DNA of 64,000 bases from Streptomyces sp. BK239 (GTDB taxonomy: Bacteria; Actinomycetota; Actinomycetes; Streptomycetales; Streptomycetaceae). Both the position numbers and the translations under genes were made by a program. Location of the stretch: assembly GCF_004217285.1 (NCBI RefSeq), contig NZ_SHKS01000011.1, forward strand, positions 145,301-209,300, given 5' to 3'. The stretch's first letter is position 1, and every line of letters begins with the position of its first letter. The notes beneath the pieces were generated by a model. It did no database searches and was not told where the DNA came from. It saw only the letters and a program-made list of their open reading frames with translations. Positions 7,862-15,924 of this stretch are shown piece by piece.

Positions 7862-9139
7862 ATGCCCGCATCCCCGAGCACCGCCCGGGCCATCAACGAC
7901 CGGCTCGCCCTGCGGCTGTTGCAGGACGAAGGCCCCCTGACGGCCGGGCAGTTGAAGGAGCTCACCGGTCTGTCCCGGCCGACGGTCGCCGACCTCGTCG
8001 AGCGCCTCGCCGCCTCCGGGCTGATCGAGGTCGTCGGCGAGACCGGCGCGCAGCGGCGCGGCCCCAACGCCAGGGTCTACGGCATCGTCGCCGGCCGGGC
8101 CCAGCTCGCGGCGCTGGACGTGCGCACCGAGGGCGTCACCGTCGTCGTGTCCGACCTGCTCGGCCGGGTCCTCGCCGAGGCGTCCGCGCCGATCGGGGAC
8201 GACGCCGGCACGGGCCCCGCGGTGGAGCAGGCGGTCACGCTGGTCGAGCGGGCGGTGAAGGAGGCCGGCGCCGACCGGCTGCACACCGTCGGCATCGGCG
8301 CGCCCGGCCTGATCGACCCCGCGAGCGGCGAACTGCGGGTCTCCTCCGGCCTGCCCGCCTGGCACCGCCGGCTGGTCGCCGCCCTTCAGGAGCGGCTCCC
8401 CGAGGCCCGCGTCAGCGTCGAGAACGAGACCAACCTCGCCGCCCTGGCCGAGCAGTACGCGGGCGCGGCCCGGGACCGCGACACCTTCGTCCTGCTCTGG
8501 CTGGGCCACGGCACCGGCGCGGCCGTCGTCCTGGACGGCGTCCTGCGCCGGGGGGCCTCCGGCGGCACGGGTGAGATCGGCTTCCTCCCGGTGCCGGGCA
8601 CGGCCGCCCTCCCCTCGGCGAGGGACTGCGAGGGCGGCTTCCACAGCCTGGCGGGCTCGGCGGCGATCGTGGGGCTGGCGGGGGAGTGCGGAGTGCCGGC
8701 GGCGCGCGGCCGGGCGGTGGCGGAGCGGAGGGCGGCGGCCGGTGAGCCGGACGCCGCCGCTCTGGTGCGGTGGGCCGTGGCCGCGGTGGGGGAGCGGGGC
8801 GTTGGACCGGAGGGCGAGGCGCCACAGGCGGCCGGCCTCGCGGGGAGCCAGGTCGCCGTGCGGTTCCTCGACGTGCTGGCCGACCGGGTCGCCATCGGGG
8901 TGGCGTCCGTCGTCGCGGTCCTCGACCCGGGCTGCGTGGTGCTCGGCGGCGAGGTCGGTCAGGCGGGCGGGGAGGCGCTCGCCGCCCGGGTGGCCGAGCG
9001 GCTGCGGCGGATGGCGCCGCTGCCGACGGAGGTGCGGCCCGGCGTCCTGGGCGGCGGCGCTGTGCTGCACGGCGCCCTGCTGACGGCGCGTCAGTCCGCT
9101 CAGGGGGAGTTGTTCGGGGCGACGCCCGAGGCGCGCTGA
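7862..9139 (+). CDS. ROK family transcriptional regulator
   Basis: The 425-residue protein has an N-terminal winged helix (residues about 15-60, with LTAGQLKELTGLSRPTVADL as recognition region) followed by a ROK sugar-kinase-like domain with GIGAPGLIDP and WLGHGTGAAVVLDG. The usual ROK zinc motif CxCGxxGCxE is not present; the corresponding region reads EIGFLPVPG followed by DCEGGFHSLAG. This suggests a regulator rather than a kinase. Start ATG at 7862 follows GGGAGGATTCC. It is divergent from the MFS gene. The riboflavin operon begins 480 bp downstream and is preceded by its own riboswitch. Confidence 0.88.
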   Translation: MPASPSTARAINDRLALRLLQDEGPLTAGQLKELTGLSRPTVADLVERLAASGLIEVVGETGAQRRGPNARVYGIVAGRAQLAALDVRTEGVTVVVSDLLGRVLAEASAPIGDDAGTGPAVEQAVTLVERAVKEAGADRLHTVGIGAPGLIDPASGELRVSSGLPAWHRRLVAALQERLPEARVSVENETNLAALAEQYAGAARDRDTFVLLWLGHGTGAAVVLDGVLRRGASGGTGEIGFLPVPGTAALPSARDCEGGFHSLAGSAAIVGLAGECGVPAARGRAVAERRAAAGEPDAAALVRWAVAAVGERGVGPEGEAPQAAGLAGSQVAVRFLDVLADRVAIGVASVVAVLDPGCVVLGGEVGQAGGEALAARVAERLRRMAPLPTEVRPGVLGGGAVLHGALLTARQSAQGELFGATPEAR

Positions 9140-9233
9140 GGGCTTCGCGCGCCAGGTGACGCGCGGCGCCAGGGGCCCCGGCGGCGGGCAAGGGCCGTCG
9201 TCACCGCCGCCGGGGCCGTGTCCGTCGACATTA

Positions 9234-9249
9234 AGAGGACTAGACCAAT
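9234..9249. promoter_or_regulatory. possible DasR-responsive element (dre-like), orphan
   Basis: AGAGGACTAGACCAAT matches 12 of 16 positions of the dre consensus ACTGGTCTAGACCAGT, including the core CTAGACCA. It lies in an unusually AT-rich patch (TTAAGAGGACTAGACC) between the end of the ROK gene and the FMN riboswitch. DasR is the GntR regulator of N-acetylglucosamine and chitin genes in Streptomyces. No chitin gene is next to the site here, so it may be a relic promoter, may act on the riboflavin operon, or may be chance. Confidence 0.35.
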
Positions 9250-9347
9250 GCGTCAATAGGTACGGACCAATCCCTGTGAGGCACCCCACATTCTTCACCC
9301 GTATGGACGCGGATCCGGCGTGGCACACTGGCCCTGTACCTAAAGCA

Positions 9348-9474
9348 GCGCACTCCGGGGTCGGTGAAAGTCCGAACCGGCGGTTACAGTCCGCGACCCG
9401 GTCGCTTCCAGCGACCGGTTGACCAGGTGGAATTCCTGGACCGACGGTTAAAGTCCGGATGGGAGGCAGTGCGC
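9348..9474 (+). promoter_or_regulatory. FMN riboswitch (RFN element)
   Basis: The stretch carries the conserved RFN pieces in order: GGTGAAAGTCCG, ACCGGCGGTTACAGTCCGCGA, CAGGTGGAATTCCTG, ACCGACGGTTAAAGTCCGGATG and GGGAGGCAGTG. Outer helix P1 is formed by GCGCACT at 9348-9354 and AGTGCGC at 9468-9474. It lies about 145 bases upstream of ribE. A perfect hairpin ACCCGTCCGCGGACGGGT at 9510-9527 sits in the expression platform. FMN binding is expected to reduce expression of the riboflavin genes. Confidence 0.95.
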
Positions 9475-9619
9475 GGCGGGCGGGCATTCGTGCGCGCCGC
9501 CGTATACGTACCCGTCCGCGGACGGGTCTGTCCGGCGTCGCCCCCGGTGTCCTCGCCCGTACTTCTGTCGTCTCGACAGCCCCGGAGTCCGTGCCCGAAG
9601 AGGCAGGAGGACCCGGGAA

Positions 9620-10222
9620 GTGTTCACCGGAATCGTCGAAGAGCTGGGTGAGGTCACCGCCGTCGAGAATCTCGGCGACGCCTCCCGCTTCCGGCTGCGC
9701 GGCCCCGTCGTGACCGACGGCGCGAAGCACGGCGACTCCATCGCCGTGAACGGGGTCTGTCTCACCGTCGTCGAACACGAGGGCGACGAGTTCACCGCGG
9801 ACGTCATGGCGGAAACCCTCGACCGCTCCAGCCTCGGCGCCCTGACCGTCGGCTCCCGCGTCAACCTGGAACGGCCCACGGCCGTCGGCGCGCGCCTCGG
9901 CGGGCACATCGTGCAGGGCCATGTCGACGGCACCGGCGAGGTGCTGGAGCGCAAGCCGTCCGAGCACTGGGAGATCGTCAAGGTCTCGCTCCCCGCCGGT
10001 CTCTCCCGGTACGTCGTGGAGAAGGGCTCCATCACCGTCGACGGCATCAGCCTCACCGTCGTCGACGCCGGCCCCGACTACTTCACCGTCAGCCTCATCC
10101 CCACCACCCTCGCCCTGACCACGCTCGGCCGCAAGCAGCCCGGCGACCCGGTCAACCTCGAAGTGGACATCGTCGCCAAGTACGTCGAGCGGCTGATGGC
10201 CGGTCAGGGAGGCACCCGGTGA
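9620..10222 (+). CDS. ribE: riboflavin synthase alpha chain
   Basis: The 200-residue protein begins MFTGIVEELGEV, the classic start of riboflavin synthase. It contains two lumazine-binding repeats of about 95 residues each, with GDSIAVNGVCLTVV in the first and GSITVDGISLTVVD in the second. It converts two 6,7-dimethyl-8-ribityllumazine molecules into riboflavin and a pyrimidine in the cytoplasm. The start is a GTG at 9620, nine bases after CAGGAGG. It is the first gene of the riboswitch-controlled operon and overlaps the next gene by GTGA. Confidence 0.97.
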   Translation: MFTGIVEELGEVTAVENLGDASRFRLRGPVVTDGAKHGDSIAVNGVCLTVVEHEGDEFTADVMAETLDRSSLGALTVGSRVNLERPTAVGARLGGHIVQGHVDGTGEVLERKPSEHWEIVKVSLPAGLSRYVVEKGSITVDGISLTVVDAGPDYFTVSLIPTTLALTTLGRKQPGDPVNLEVDIVAKYVERLMAGQGGTR

Positions 10223-10860
10223 ACTGGCTCAACTCAGAGGCGTTCACCCTCCTCGACCAGCACATCCTCTGGTCGGACATGATCGGGAACATCTTCGGTC
10301 TGGTCGCCCTCGCCCTCGGCTGGCGCCGCTCCATCTGGAGCTGGCCCGTCCAGTTCCTCTCCGGCCTGATCCTCTTCGGCGCCTTCTTCGGCCACCTCAC
10401 CGGCAGCGCCGGCAAGCAGGCCGTCGTCATGGTCGTCGCCCTGTACGGCTGGTGGCAGTGGAACCGCGACAAGGGCCGCACCGACGACGGCCACATCGCC
10501 CCCCGCTTCGCCACCTGGACCGAGCGCGCGGCCATGCTCGCCGCAGCGGCCGCCGGCACCGTCGCCGTCGCCCTCCTCTTCAAGGCCTACCCGGACCTGT
10601 CCTGGGACCCCTGGCCCGACGCCTACATCTTCGTCGGCACCATCGTCGCCATGTACGCCCAGGCCCGCGGCATGGTCGAGTTCTGGTTCGCCTGGCTCCT
10701 CGTCGACCTCGTCGGCGTCCCCCTGAACTTCGCCAACGGCTACGCCTTCTCCGGCTTCGTCTACGTCATCTACGGCGCGCTCGTCCTGTGGGGCATGCGC
10801 GACTGGTGGCTGCGCTCCCGCAGGGGACCGCGGCCCGCCCTGGAAGGAGCGCCGGCATGA
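10219..10860 (+). CDS. ribM: PnuC-family transporter, probable riboflavin transporter RibM
   Basis: A 213-residue membrane protein with six to seven hydrophobic segments, resembling the PnuC vitamin-transporter family (SWPVQFLSGLILFGAFF, YGWWQW, FWFAWLLVDLVGVPLNF). Characterised PnuC proteins carry nicotinamide riboside. In Streptomyces and Corynebacterium the homologue inside the FMN-riboswitch operon, RibM, carries riboflavin (established knowledge). Its position between ribE and ribBA, with GTGA overlap at its start and ATGA overlap at its end, supports riboflavin transport. No experimental substrate can be read from the sequence. Confidence 0.9.
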   Translation: MNWLNSEAFTLLDQHILWSDMIGNIFGLVALALGWRRSIWSWPVQFLSGLILFGAFFGHLTGSAGKQAVVMVVALYGWWQWNRDKGRTDDGHIAPRFATWTERAAMLAAAAAGTVAVALLFKAYPDLSWDPWPDAYIFVGTIVAMYAQARGMVEFWFAWLLVDLVGVPLNFANGYAFSGFVYVIYGALVLWGMRDWWLRSRRGPRPALEGAPA

Positions 10861-12146
10861 ACCCGGCACAGATCACGTACCCCGGTGACGCCGTCGAGGA
10901 CTTCACCCTCGACCCCGTCGAGCAGGCCGTCGCCGACATCGCGGCCGGCCGTCCCGTGGTGGTCGTCGACGACGAGGACCGGGAGAACGAGGGCGACCTC
11001 GTCATCGCCGCCGAGAAGGCCACCCCCGAGATCGTCGCCTTCATGATGAGCGAGTGCCGCGGCCTGATCTGCGCGCCCATGGAGGGCGACGAACTCGACC
11101 GCCTCGACCTGCCGCAGATGGTCGCCGACAACACCGAGTCGATGAAGACCGCATTCACCGTCTCCGTCGACGCCTCCGCCGCGCACGGCGTGACCACCGG
11201 CATCTCCGCCTCCGACCGCGCCACCACCCTGCGGCTCCTCGCGGGCGGCGTCGCCGGACCCGGCGACTTCGTCCGGCCCGGCCATGTCTTCCCGCTGCGC
11301 GCCAAGCCCGGCGGCGTCCTGGTCCGCGACGGCCACACCGAGGCCGCCGTCGACCTCGCCCGGCTCGCCGGCCTGCGCCCGGCCGGCGCGATCGTCGAGA
11401 TCGCCGGCGAGGACGGCCGGATGCTCCGGCTCCCCGAACTCATCCCCTTCGCCCGCAAGCACGGCCTGACGATCATCTCCATCAAGGACCTGATCGCCTA
11501 CCGCCGCTCCGCCGAGCCCACCGTCCGCCGCGAGGCCGCGACCCGGCTCCCCACCGTCCACGGCACGTTCACCGCGTACGGCTACCGCTCCACCGTCGAC
11601 GGCGTCGAGCACGTCGCCCTCGTCCACGGCGACATCGGCGACGGCGAGGACGTGCTCGTCCGCGTCCACTCCGAATGCCTCACCGGCGACGTGTTCGGCT
11701 CCGCCCGCTGCGACTGCGGCCCCCAGCTCGACGCCTCCCTGGAGCGCATCCAGGCCGAGGGCCGCGGAGTCGTCGTCTACCTGCGCGGACACGAGGGCCG
11801 AGGCATCGGCCTGCTGTCCAAACTGCGCGCCTACGAACTCCAGGAGCAGGGCCACGACACCCTCGACGCCAACCTGGAGCTCGGCCTGCCCGCCGACGCC
11901 CGGGACTACGCGGCCGGCGCGCGGATCCTGGAGGACCTCGGGGTGCGCGGCGTCCGCCTGATGACCAACAACCCCGAGAAGACCGACGCGCTCGTCCGGC
12001 ACGGCCTCAAGGTCAGCGCCCGCGAGCCGATGCCCGTACAGGCGGGCGAGCACAACATCCGCTACCTGCGCACCAAGCGCGACCGGATGGGACACGACCT
12101 GCCCTGGCTGGACACGGCCCCCGTGTCCCCCTGCGGCAACCAGTAG
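10857..12146 (+). CDS. ribBA: bifunctional 3,4-dihydroxy-2-butanone 4-phosphate synthase / GTP cyclohydrolase II
   Basis: A 429-residue fusion. The N-terminal RibB domain (about 20-220) has the signatures DDEDRENEGDLV and HGVTTGISASDRATT. The C-terminal RibA domain (about 225-415) has the zinc-binding HSECLTGDVFGSARCDCG with Cys274, Cys285 and Cys287, and YLRGHEGRGIGL. It makes both precursors of lumazine from ribulose 5-phosphate and from GTP. The ATG at 10857 overlaps the ribM stop as ATGA and follows GGAAGGAG. The frame extends upstream but that part lies inside ribM. Both active sites look intact. Confidence 0.97.
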   Translation: MNPAQITYPGDAVEDFTLDPVEQAVADIAAGRPVVVVDDEDRENEGDLVIAAEKATPEIVAFMMSECRGLICAPMEGDELDRLDLPQMVADNTESMKTAFTVSVDASAAHGVTTGISASDRATTLRLLAGGVAGPGDFVRPGHVFPLRAKPGGVLVRDGHTEAAVDLARLAGLRPAGAIVEIAGEDGRMLRLPELIPFARKHGLTIISIKDLIAYRRSAEPTVRREAATRLPTVHGTFTAYGYRSTVDGVEHVALVHGDIGDGEDVLVRVHSECLTGDVFGSARCDCGPQLDASLERIQAEGRGVVVYLRGHEGRGIGLLSKLRAYELQEQGHDTLDANLELGLPADARDYAAGARILEDLGVRGVRLMTNNPEKTDALVRHGLKVSAREPMPVQAGEHNIRYLRTKRDRMGHDLPWLDTAPVSPCGNQ

Positions 12147-12212
12147 CCGCGACCGAGCGGCAACCGAGCAAGCGGCAAACCGGCAAGACGAGCACCAAGG
12201 AGAGACGAGAAC

Positions 12213-12698
12213 GTGAGCGGCAAGGGCGCACCCGAACTGTCCGTACGCAATGTGGGCGACCTCAGGGTCGCCGTCATCGCGGCCCAGTGGCACGAGAAGG
12301 TGATGGACGGTCTGGTCGACGGCGCCCTGCGCGCCCTGCACGACCTGGGCATCGACGAGCCGACCCTGCTCCGGGTCCCCGGCAGCTGGGAACTCCCGGT
12401 CGTCGCCAAGGTCCTCGCCGGACGCGGCTACGACGCGATCGTCGCCCTCGGCGTCGTCATCCGCGGCGGCACCCCCCACTTCGAGTACGTGTGCCAGGGC
12501 GTCACCCAGGGCCTCACCCAGGTCTCCGTCGAGACCGGCGTCCCCGTCGGCTTCGGCGTCCTCACCTGCGACACCGAGGAACAGGCCCTGGACCGGGCCG
12601 GCATCGAGGGCTCCAACGAGGACAAGGGACACGAGGCGGTGACGGCGGCGGTGGCCACGGCGGCCACCCTGCGCTCAGTATCCGAACCGTGGCATTAG
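12213..12698 (+). CDS. ribH: 6,7-dimethyl-8-ribityllumazine synthase
   Basis: A 161-residue lumazine synthase with characteristic motifs: RVAVIAAQWHEKVMDGLVDGA, VPGSWELPVVAK, ALGVVIRGGTPHFEYV with the catalytic His, and GVPVGFGVLTCDTEEQA. It condenses dihydroxybutanone phosphate with the ribityl-pyrimidine to give lumazine and usually forms a hollow capsid-like shell. The GTG start at 12213 is preceded by AAGGAGAGACG. It is the last rib gene of the operon, 66 bp after ribBA. The distinct ribD step is not encoded in this window. Confidence 0.97.
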   Translation: MSGKGAPELSVRNVGDLRVAVIAAQWHEKVMDGLVDGALRALHDLGIDEPTLLRVPGSWELPVVAKVLAGRGYDAIVALGVVIRGGTPHFEYVCQGVTQGLTQVSVETGVPVGFGVLTCDTEEQALDRAGIEGSNEDKGHEAVTAAVATAATLRSVSEPWH

Positions 12699-12732
12699 GC
12701 CGGTCGGCACAGCGCGTACAGTGGGCGACACC

Positions 12733-13005
12733 ATGTCCAAGAAGACGTTCGAGGAGCTCTTCACCGAGCTCCAGCAGAAGGCCGCCACCGGCGACCCCGC
12801 CACCTCCCGCACCGCCGAACTCGTCGGCAAGGGCGTCCACGCCATCGGCAAGAAGGTCGTCGAGGAGGCCGCCGAGGTCTGGATGGCCGCCGAGTACGAG
12901 GGCAAGGACGCGGCCGCCGAGGAGATCTCGCAACTGCTGTACCACGTCCAGGTGATGATGGTCGCCCGGGGGATCTCCCTCGACGACGTCTACGCCCACC
13001 TGTGA
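12733..13005 (+). CDS. hisE: phosphoribosyl-ATP pyrophosphatase
   Basis: A 90-residue MazG-like helical protein starting MSKKTFEELFTELQQKA, with the metal-binding EEAAEVWMAAEYEG and the following AAEEISQLLYHVQVMMV helix. It removes pyrophosphate from phosphoribosyl-ATP in the second step of histidine synthesis. I chose the ATG at 12733 rather than the in-frame GTG 12 bases upstream because the family begins at this Met. A TACAGT-like -10 only about ten bases upstream suggests a very short leader. It is followed 51 bp later by hisG. Confidence 0.96.
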   Translation: MSKKTFEELFTELQQKAATGDPATSRTAELVGKGVHAIGKKVVEEAAEVWMAAEYEGKDAAAEEISQLLYHVQVMMVARGISLDDVYAHL

Positions 13006-13056
13006 CCCGCGTCCGTCAACACCACGCCGACACACCACGCGAAGGAAGCCGACCCC

Positions 13057-13911
13057 ATGCTGCGCATCGCCATCCCCAACAAGGGTTCCCTGTCCGGACC
13101 TGCGGGGGAGATGCTGCATGAGGCCGGCTACCAGCAGCGCCGCGAGTCCAAGGAACTGCGGATCGTCGACCCGGGCAACGAGGTCGAGTTCTTCTACCTC
13201 CGCCCCCGCGACATCGCCATCTACGTCTCCTCCGGCCGCCTCGACATCGGCATCACCGGCCGCGACCTGCTGATCGACTCCGGCGCCGAAGCCGAGGAGA
13301 TCCTCCCCCTCGGCTTCGCCCGCTCCACCTTCCGCTACGCCACCAAGCCGGGCACCGCGAACACCCTCGCGGACCTCAAGGGCAAGACGGTCGCCACCTC
13401 CTACGAGGGCATCGTCGCCAAGCACCTCGCCCAGGAGGGCATCGACGCCTCCGTCGTCCACCTCGACGGCGCCGTCGAGACCGCCATCGAACTGGGCGTC
13501 GCCGAGGTCATCGCCGACGTCGTCGAGACCGGTACCTCGCTGCGCAACGCGGGCCTCGAGGTCTTCGGCGAGCCCATCATGAAGTCCGAGGCCGTCGTGA
13601 TCCGCCGCACCGGCGCCGAGCCCGACGAGGCCGAGCCCAAGGTGCAGCAGTTCCTGCGCCGCCTCCAGGGCGTCCTCGTCGCCCGGACGTACGTGATGAT
13701 GGACTACGACTGCCGCGTCGAGCAGCTGGAGAAGGCCGTCGCGCTCACTCCGGGCCTGGAGTCGCCCACCGTCTCCCCGCTGCACAACGAGGGCTGGGTC
13801 GCCGTCCGCGCCATGGTCCCCGCCAAGGAGGCCCAGCGGATCATGGACGACCTCTACGAGATCGGCGCCCGCGCCATCCTCACCACGGCCATCCACGCCT
13901 GCCGTCTCTGA
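13057..13911 (+). CDS. hisG: ATP phosphoribosyltransferase (long form)
   Basis: The 284-residue protein starts MLRIAIPNKGSLSGPAGEML and has the phosphate-binding EVIADVVETGTSLRNAGLEV. It has the C-terminal ACT-like regulatory domain (about 210-284) of the long HisG form that is inhibited by histidine. It joins ATP and PRPP in the first, committed step of histidine synthesis. The ATG follows GAAGGAAG. hisE and hisG together make a two-gene his unit separate from the main his operon, as is common in Streptomyces. Confidence 0.97.
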   Translation: MLRIAIPNKGSLSGPAGEMLHEAGYQQRRESKELRIVDPGNEVEFFYLRPRDIAIYVSSGRLDIGITGRDLLIDSGAEAEEILPLGFARSTFRYATKPGTANTLADLKGKTVATSYEGIVAKHLAQEGIDASVVHLDGAVETAIELGVAEVIADVVETGTSLRNAGLEVFGEPIMKSEAVVIRRTGAEPDEAEPKVQQFLRRLQGVLVARTYVMMDYDCRVEQLEKAVALTPGLESPTVSPLHNEGWVAVRAMVPAKEAQRIMDDLYEIGARAILTTAIHACRL

Positions 13912-13930
13912 CCCCGGGGGATACGCAGCG

Positions 13931-14398
13931 ATGTCCGACCTGCCCGCCCTCCCCGTCACCTTCCGGCCCGGACGCACCCGTGTGGTGCTTCTCACGGCCG
14001 GAGCGGTGATCTTCGTCGTCATCTCCGGGATCGCGCTGCTCCTGGAGCAGCTCGGCCCCGGCGAGCGGCTCAGCTTCATCGTCACCGGCGGCCTCATCTT
14101 CTGGGTGCTGGCCCAGCTCGCCCGGGTACGGGTCGTCGCCGACGACACCGGCGTCACCGTCGTCAACATCGCGAGCAGGCGGCGTCTGGACTGGGCGGAG
14201 ATCCTCCGGGTGAACCTCCGGCCGGGCGACCCCTGGGTGTTCCTCGACCTCAGCGACGGCACCAGCCTGCCCGCGCTCGGCATCCAGCCCGGGATCGCCA
14301 AACAGCAGGCCATCGCCGACGCGCGCGCCCTGCGCGCCCTCGTGGAGAACCGCTCCGTCCGCGACCCCGAGTCCGGCCCGGGGAAGGATCAGGGCTGA
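13931..14398 (+). CDS. PH domain-containing membrane protein
   Basis: A 155-residue protein with a basic N-terminus (TFRPGRTRVV), two hydrophobic helices at about residues 17-37 and 50-64, and then a small beta-rich domain (RVVADDTGVTVVNIASRRRLDWAEI). That domain is typical of bacterial PH-like (YdbT/bPH) membrane-associated proteins. Function is unknown. It starts 19 bp after hisG with a GGGGGATACG leader, so it is probably cotranscribed with the his genes, a context also seen in other Streptomyces. Confidence 0.8.
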   Translation: MSDLPALPVTFRPGRTRVVLLTAGAVIFVVISGIALLLEQLGPGERLSFIVTGGLIFWVLAQLARVRVVADDTGVTVVNIASRRRLDWAEILRVNLRPGDPWVFLDLSDGTSLPALGIQPGIAKQQAIADARALRALVENRSVRDPESGPGKDQG

Positions 14399-14429
14399 CT
14401 CGGGGCCGCCCGCCCTGCCGCAAAAGCGC

Positions 14430-14598
14430 CTGTCTTGATTAATCTGGTGACGGAGGCGTTCCCCTTTCGCCTCCACCCCTGTGGCGCCCGGCCGGGTGCA
14501 CAGGGGTTCCTGCTAACCGAGGAGTGACCCTCTCCGGCGATGGACGGTTCGTCCTGTAGTACCTGCGCCGCCCCCTCCGACATGGAGGCGGCGGCATC
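14430..14598 (+). promoter_or_regulatory. structured 5' leader with hairpin over the ribosome binding site
   Basis: The gap before the CNNM/CorC gene can form at least three hairpins. GGAGGCG/CGCCTCC pairs around TTCCCCTTT (about 14453-14475). A long stem CCCCTGT...ACAGGGG with inner GCGCCCG/CGGGTGC follows (about 14476-14507). CCGCC-CCCTCC pairs with GGAGGCGGCGG at about 14569-14594. The last one buries the GGAGG Shine-Dalgarno (14584-14588) only 10 bases before the ATG. This resembles a translation-controlling riboswitch or attenuator. It does not match the M-box or any other riboswitch consensus I can recall. Confidence 0.5.
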
Positions 14599-15924
14599 AT
14601 GACAACGCCCCTGCTGCTCCTGGCAGCCGCGTTCCTGCTCATTCTCGCCAACGGGTTCTTCGTGGCCGCCGAGTTCGGCCTGGTCACCGTGGAGCGCCCG
14701 GACGCCGAGAAGGCCGCCGCCGAAGGCGACCGACGGGCCCGCACGGTCGTCGAGTCGCTCAAGGAGCTGTCCTTCCAGCTCTCCGGCACCCAGCTCGGCA
14801 TCACCATCACCTCGCTCGTCGTCGGCATGCTCGCCGAACCCGCGCTCGCCGAGCTGCTCGACGGCCCCGTCACCGCCGTCGGCGTCCCCGAGGGCGCCGT
14901 CTCCGGTGTCGCCGTCGCCGTCGGCATGCTGCTGGCGTCCGCCGTGCAGATGGTGATCGGCGAGCTCGTCCCGAAGAACTGGGCGGTGTCCAAGCCGATG
15001 CAGGTCGCGCGTTTCGTCGCGGGCCCGCAGCATGTCTTCGCCCGGCTCTTCCGACCGGTCATCGCCGGCCTCAACGCCGTCGCCAACCGGCTGGTGCGCG
15101 CCCTGGGCGTCGAGCCCGCCGAGGAGCTGGCCTCCGCCCGCACCCCCGGCGAGCTCGTCTCCCTGGCCCGCCACTCCGCCCGGGCCGGCGCCCTCGAACA
15201 GGACACCGCCGACCTCTTCGTGCGGACCCTGTCCCTGGCCGAGCTGACCGCGCAGCACGTGATGACCCCGCGCGTGAAGGTCAGCGCCCTCCAGGCGTCG
15301 GCCACCGCCGAGGACGTGGTCAACCTGACCCGCGCCACCGGCCTGTCCCGCTTCCCCGTCTACCGCGAGAAGATCGACGAGATCGTCGGCATGGCCCACC
15401 TCAAGGACGCCCTGGCCGTCCCCGTCCAGGACCGGCTGCGCACCCCCGTGGGCCGCATCGCCCGCCCGGCGCTGCTCGTCCCCGAGACCCTCCCCGTCCA
15501 GCCGCTGCTGGCCCGGCTGCGCAGCGAGCAGCCCATCGCCGTCGTCGTCGACGAGTACGGCGGCACGGCCGGCGTGGTGACCCTGGAGGACATCGTCGAG
15601 GAGATCGTCGGCGAGGTCCGCGACGAGCACGACGGGCTGGACACGCCCGAACTCGCCCCCGTGCCGCCCGAGGACGGCAGGCCCGCCTGGGACGTCGACG
15701 GCAGCTGCCGCGTCGACACCCTGCGGCGCATAGGCCTGGACGCGCCCGAGGGACCCTACGAGACGGTCGCCGGGCTCGTCGCCGACCTGCTCGGCCGGAT
15801 CCCCGCCGTCGGCGACCGGGCCGAACTGCCCGGCTGGCGGCTGTCGGTGCGCCGTGTCGGCCACTACCGGGCCGAACGGGTCCGCCTGGTGCGCACCGGC
15901 GCGGCCGTGGAGGCCGCCCGATGA
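14599..15924 (+). CDS. hemolysin-family (CNNM/CorC-like) CBS-domain membrane protein
   Basis: The 441-residue protein has an N-terminal CNNM (DUF21) membrane domain with helices at about 1-25, 65-85 and 100-125, including LANGFFVAAEFGLVTVERP and GELVPKNWAV. Two CBS domains follow (about 215-335: HVMTPRVKVSAL, GLSRFPVYRE, VVVDEYGGTAGVVTLEDI), then a C-terminal CorC/HlyC domain (about 350-435). Family members are linked to magnesium or cobalt export. The ATG follows GGAGGCGG. It overlaps the next paralogous gene by ATGA, so the two are translated together and may form a heteromer. Confidence 0.9.
   Translation: MTTPLLLLAAAFLLILANGFFVAAEFGLVTVERPDAEKAAAEGDRRARTVVESLKELSFQLSGTQLGITITSLVVGMLAEPALAELLDGPVTAVGVPEGAVSGVAVAVGMLLASAVQMVIGELVPKNWAVSKPMQVARFVAGPQHVFARLFRPVIAGLNAVANRLVRALGVEPAEELASARTPGELVSLARHSARAGALEQDTADLFVRTLSLAELTAQHVMTPRVKVSALQASATAEDVVNLTRATGLSRFPVYREKIDEIVGMAHLKDALAVPVQDRLRTPVGRIARPALLVPETLPVQPLLARLRSEQPIAVVVDEYGGTAGVVTLEDIVEEIVGEVRDEHDGLDTPELAPVPPEDGRPAWDVDGSCRVDTLRRIGLDAPEGPYETVAGLVADLLGRIPAVGDRAELPGWRLSVRRVGHYRAERVRLVRTGAAVEAAR

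Noticed and set aside
11054..12955. Plus-strand 633-residue frame across ribBA, ribH and hisE
   Set aside because: It is an out-of-frame shadow rich in Arg and Pro, crossing three genes with clear signatures.
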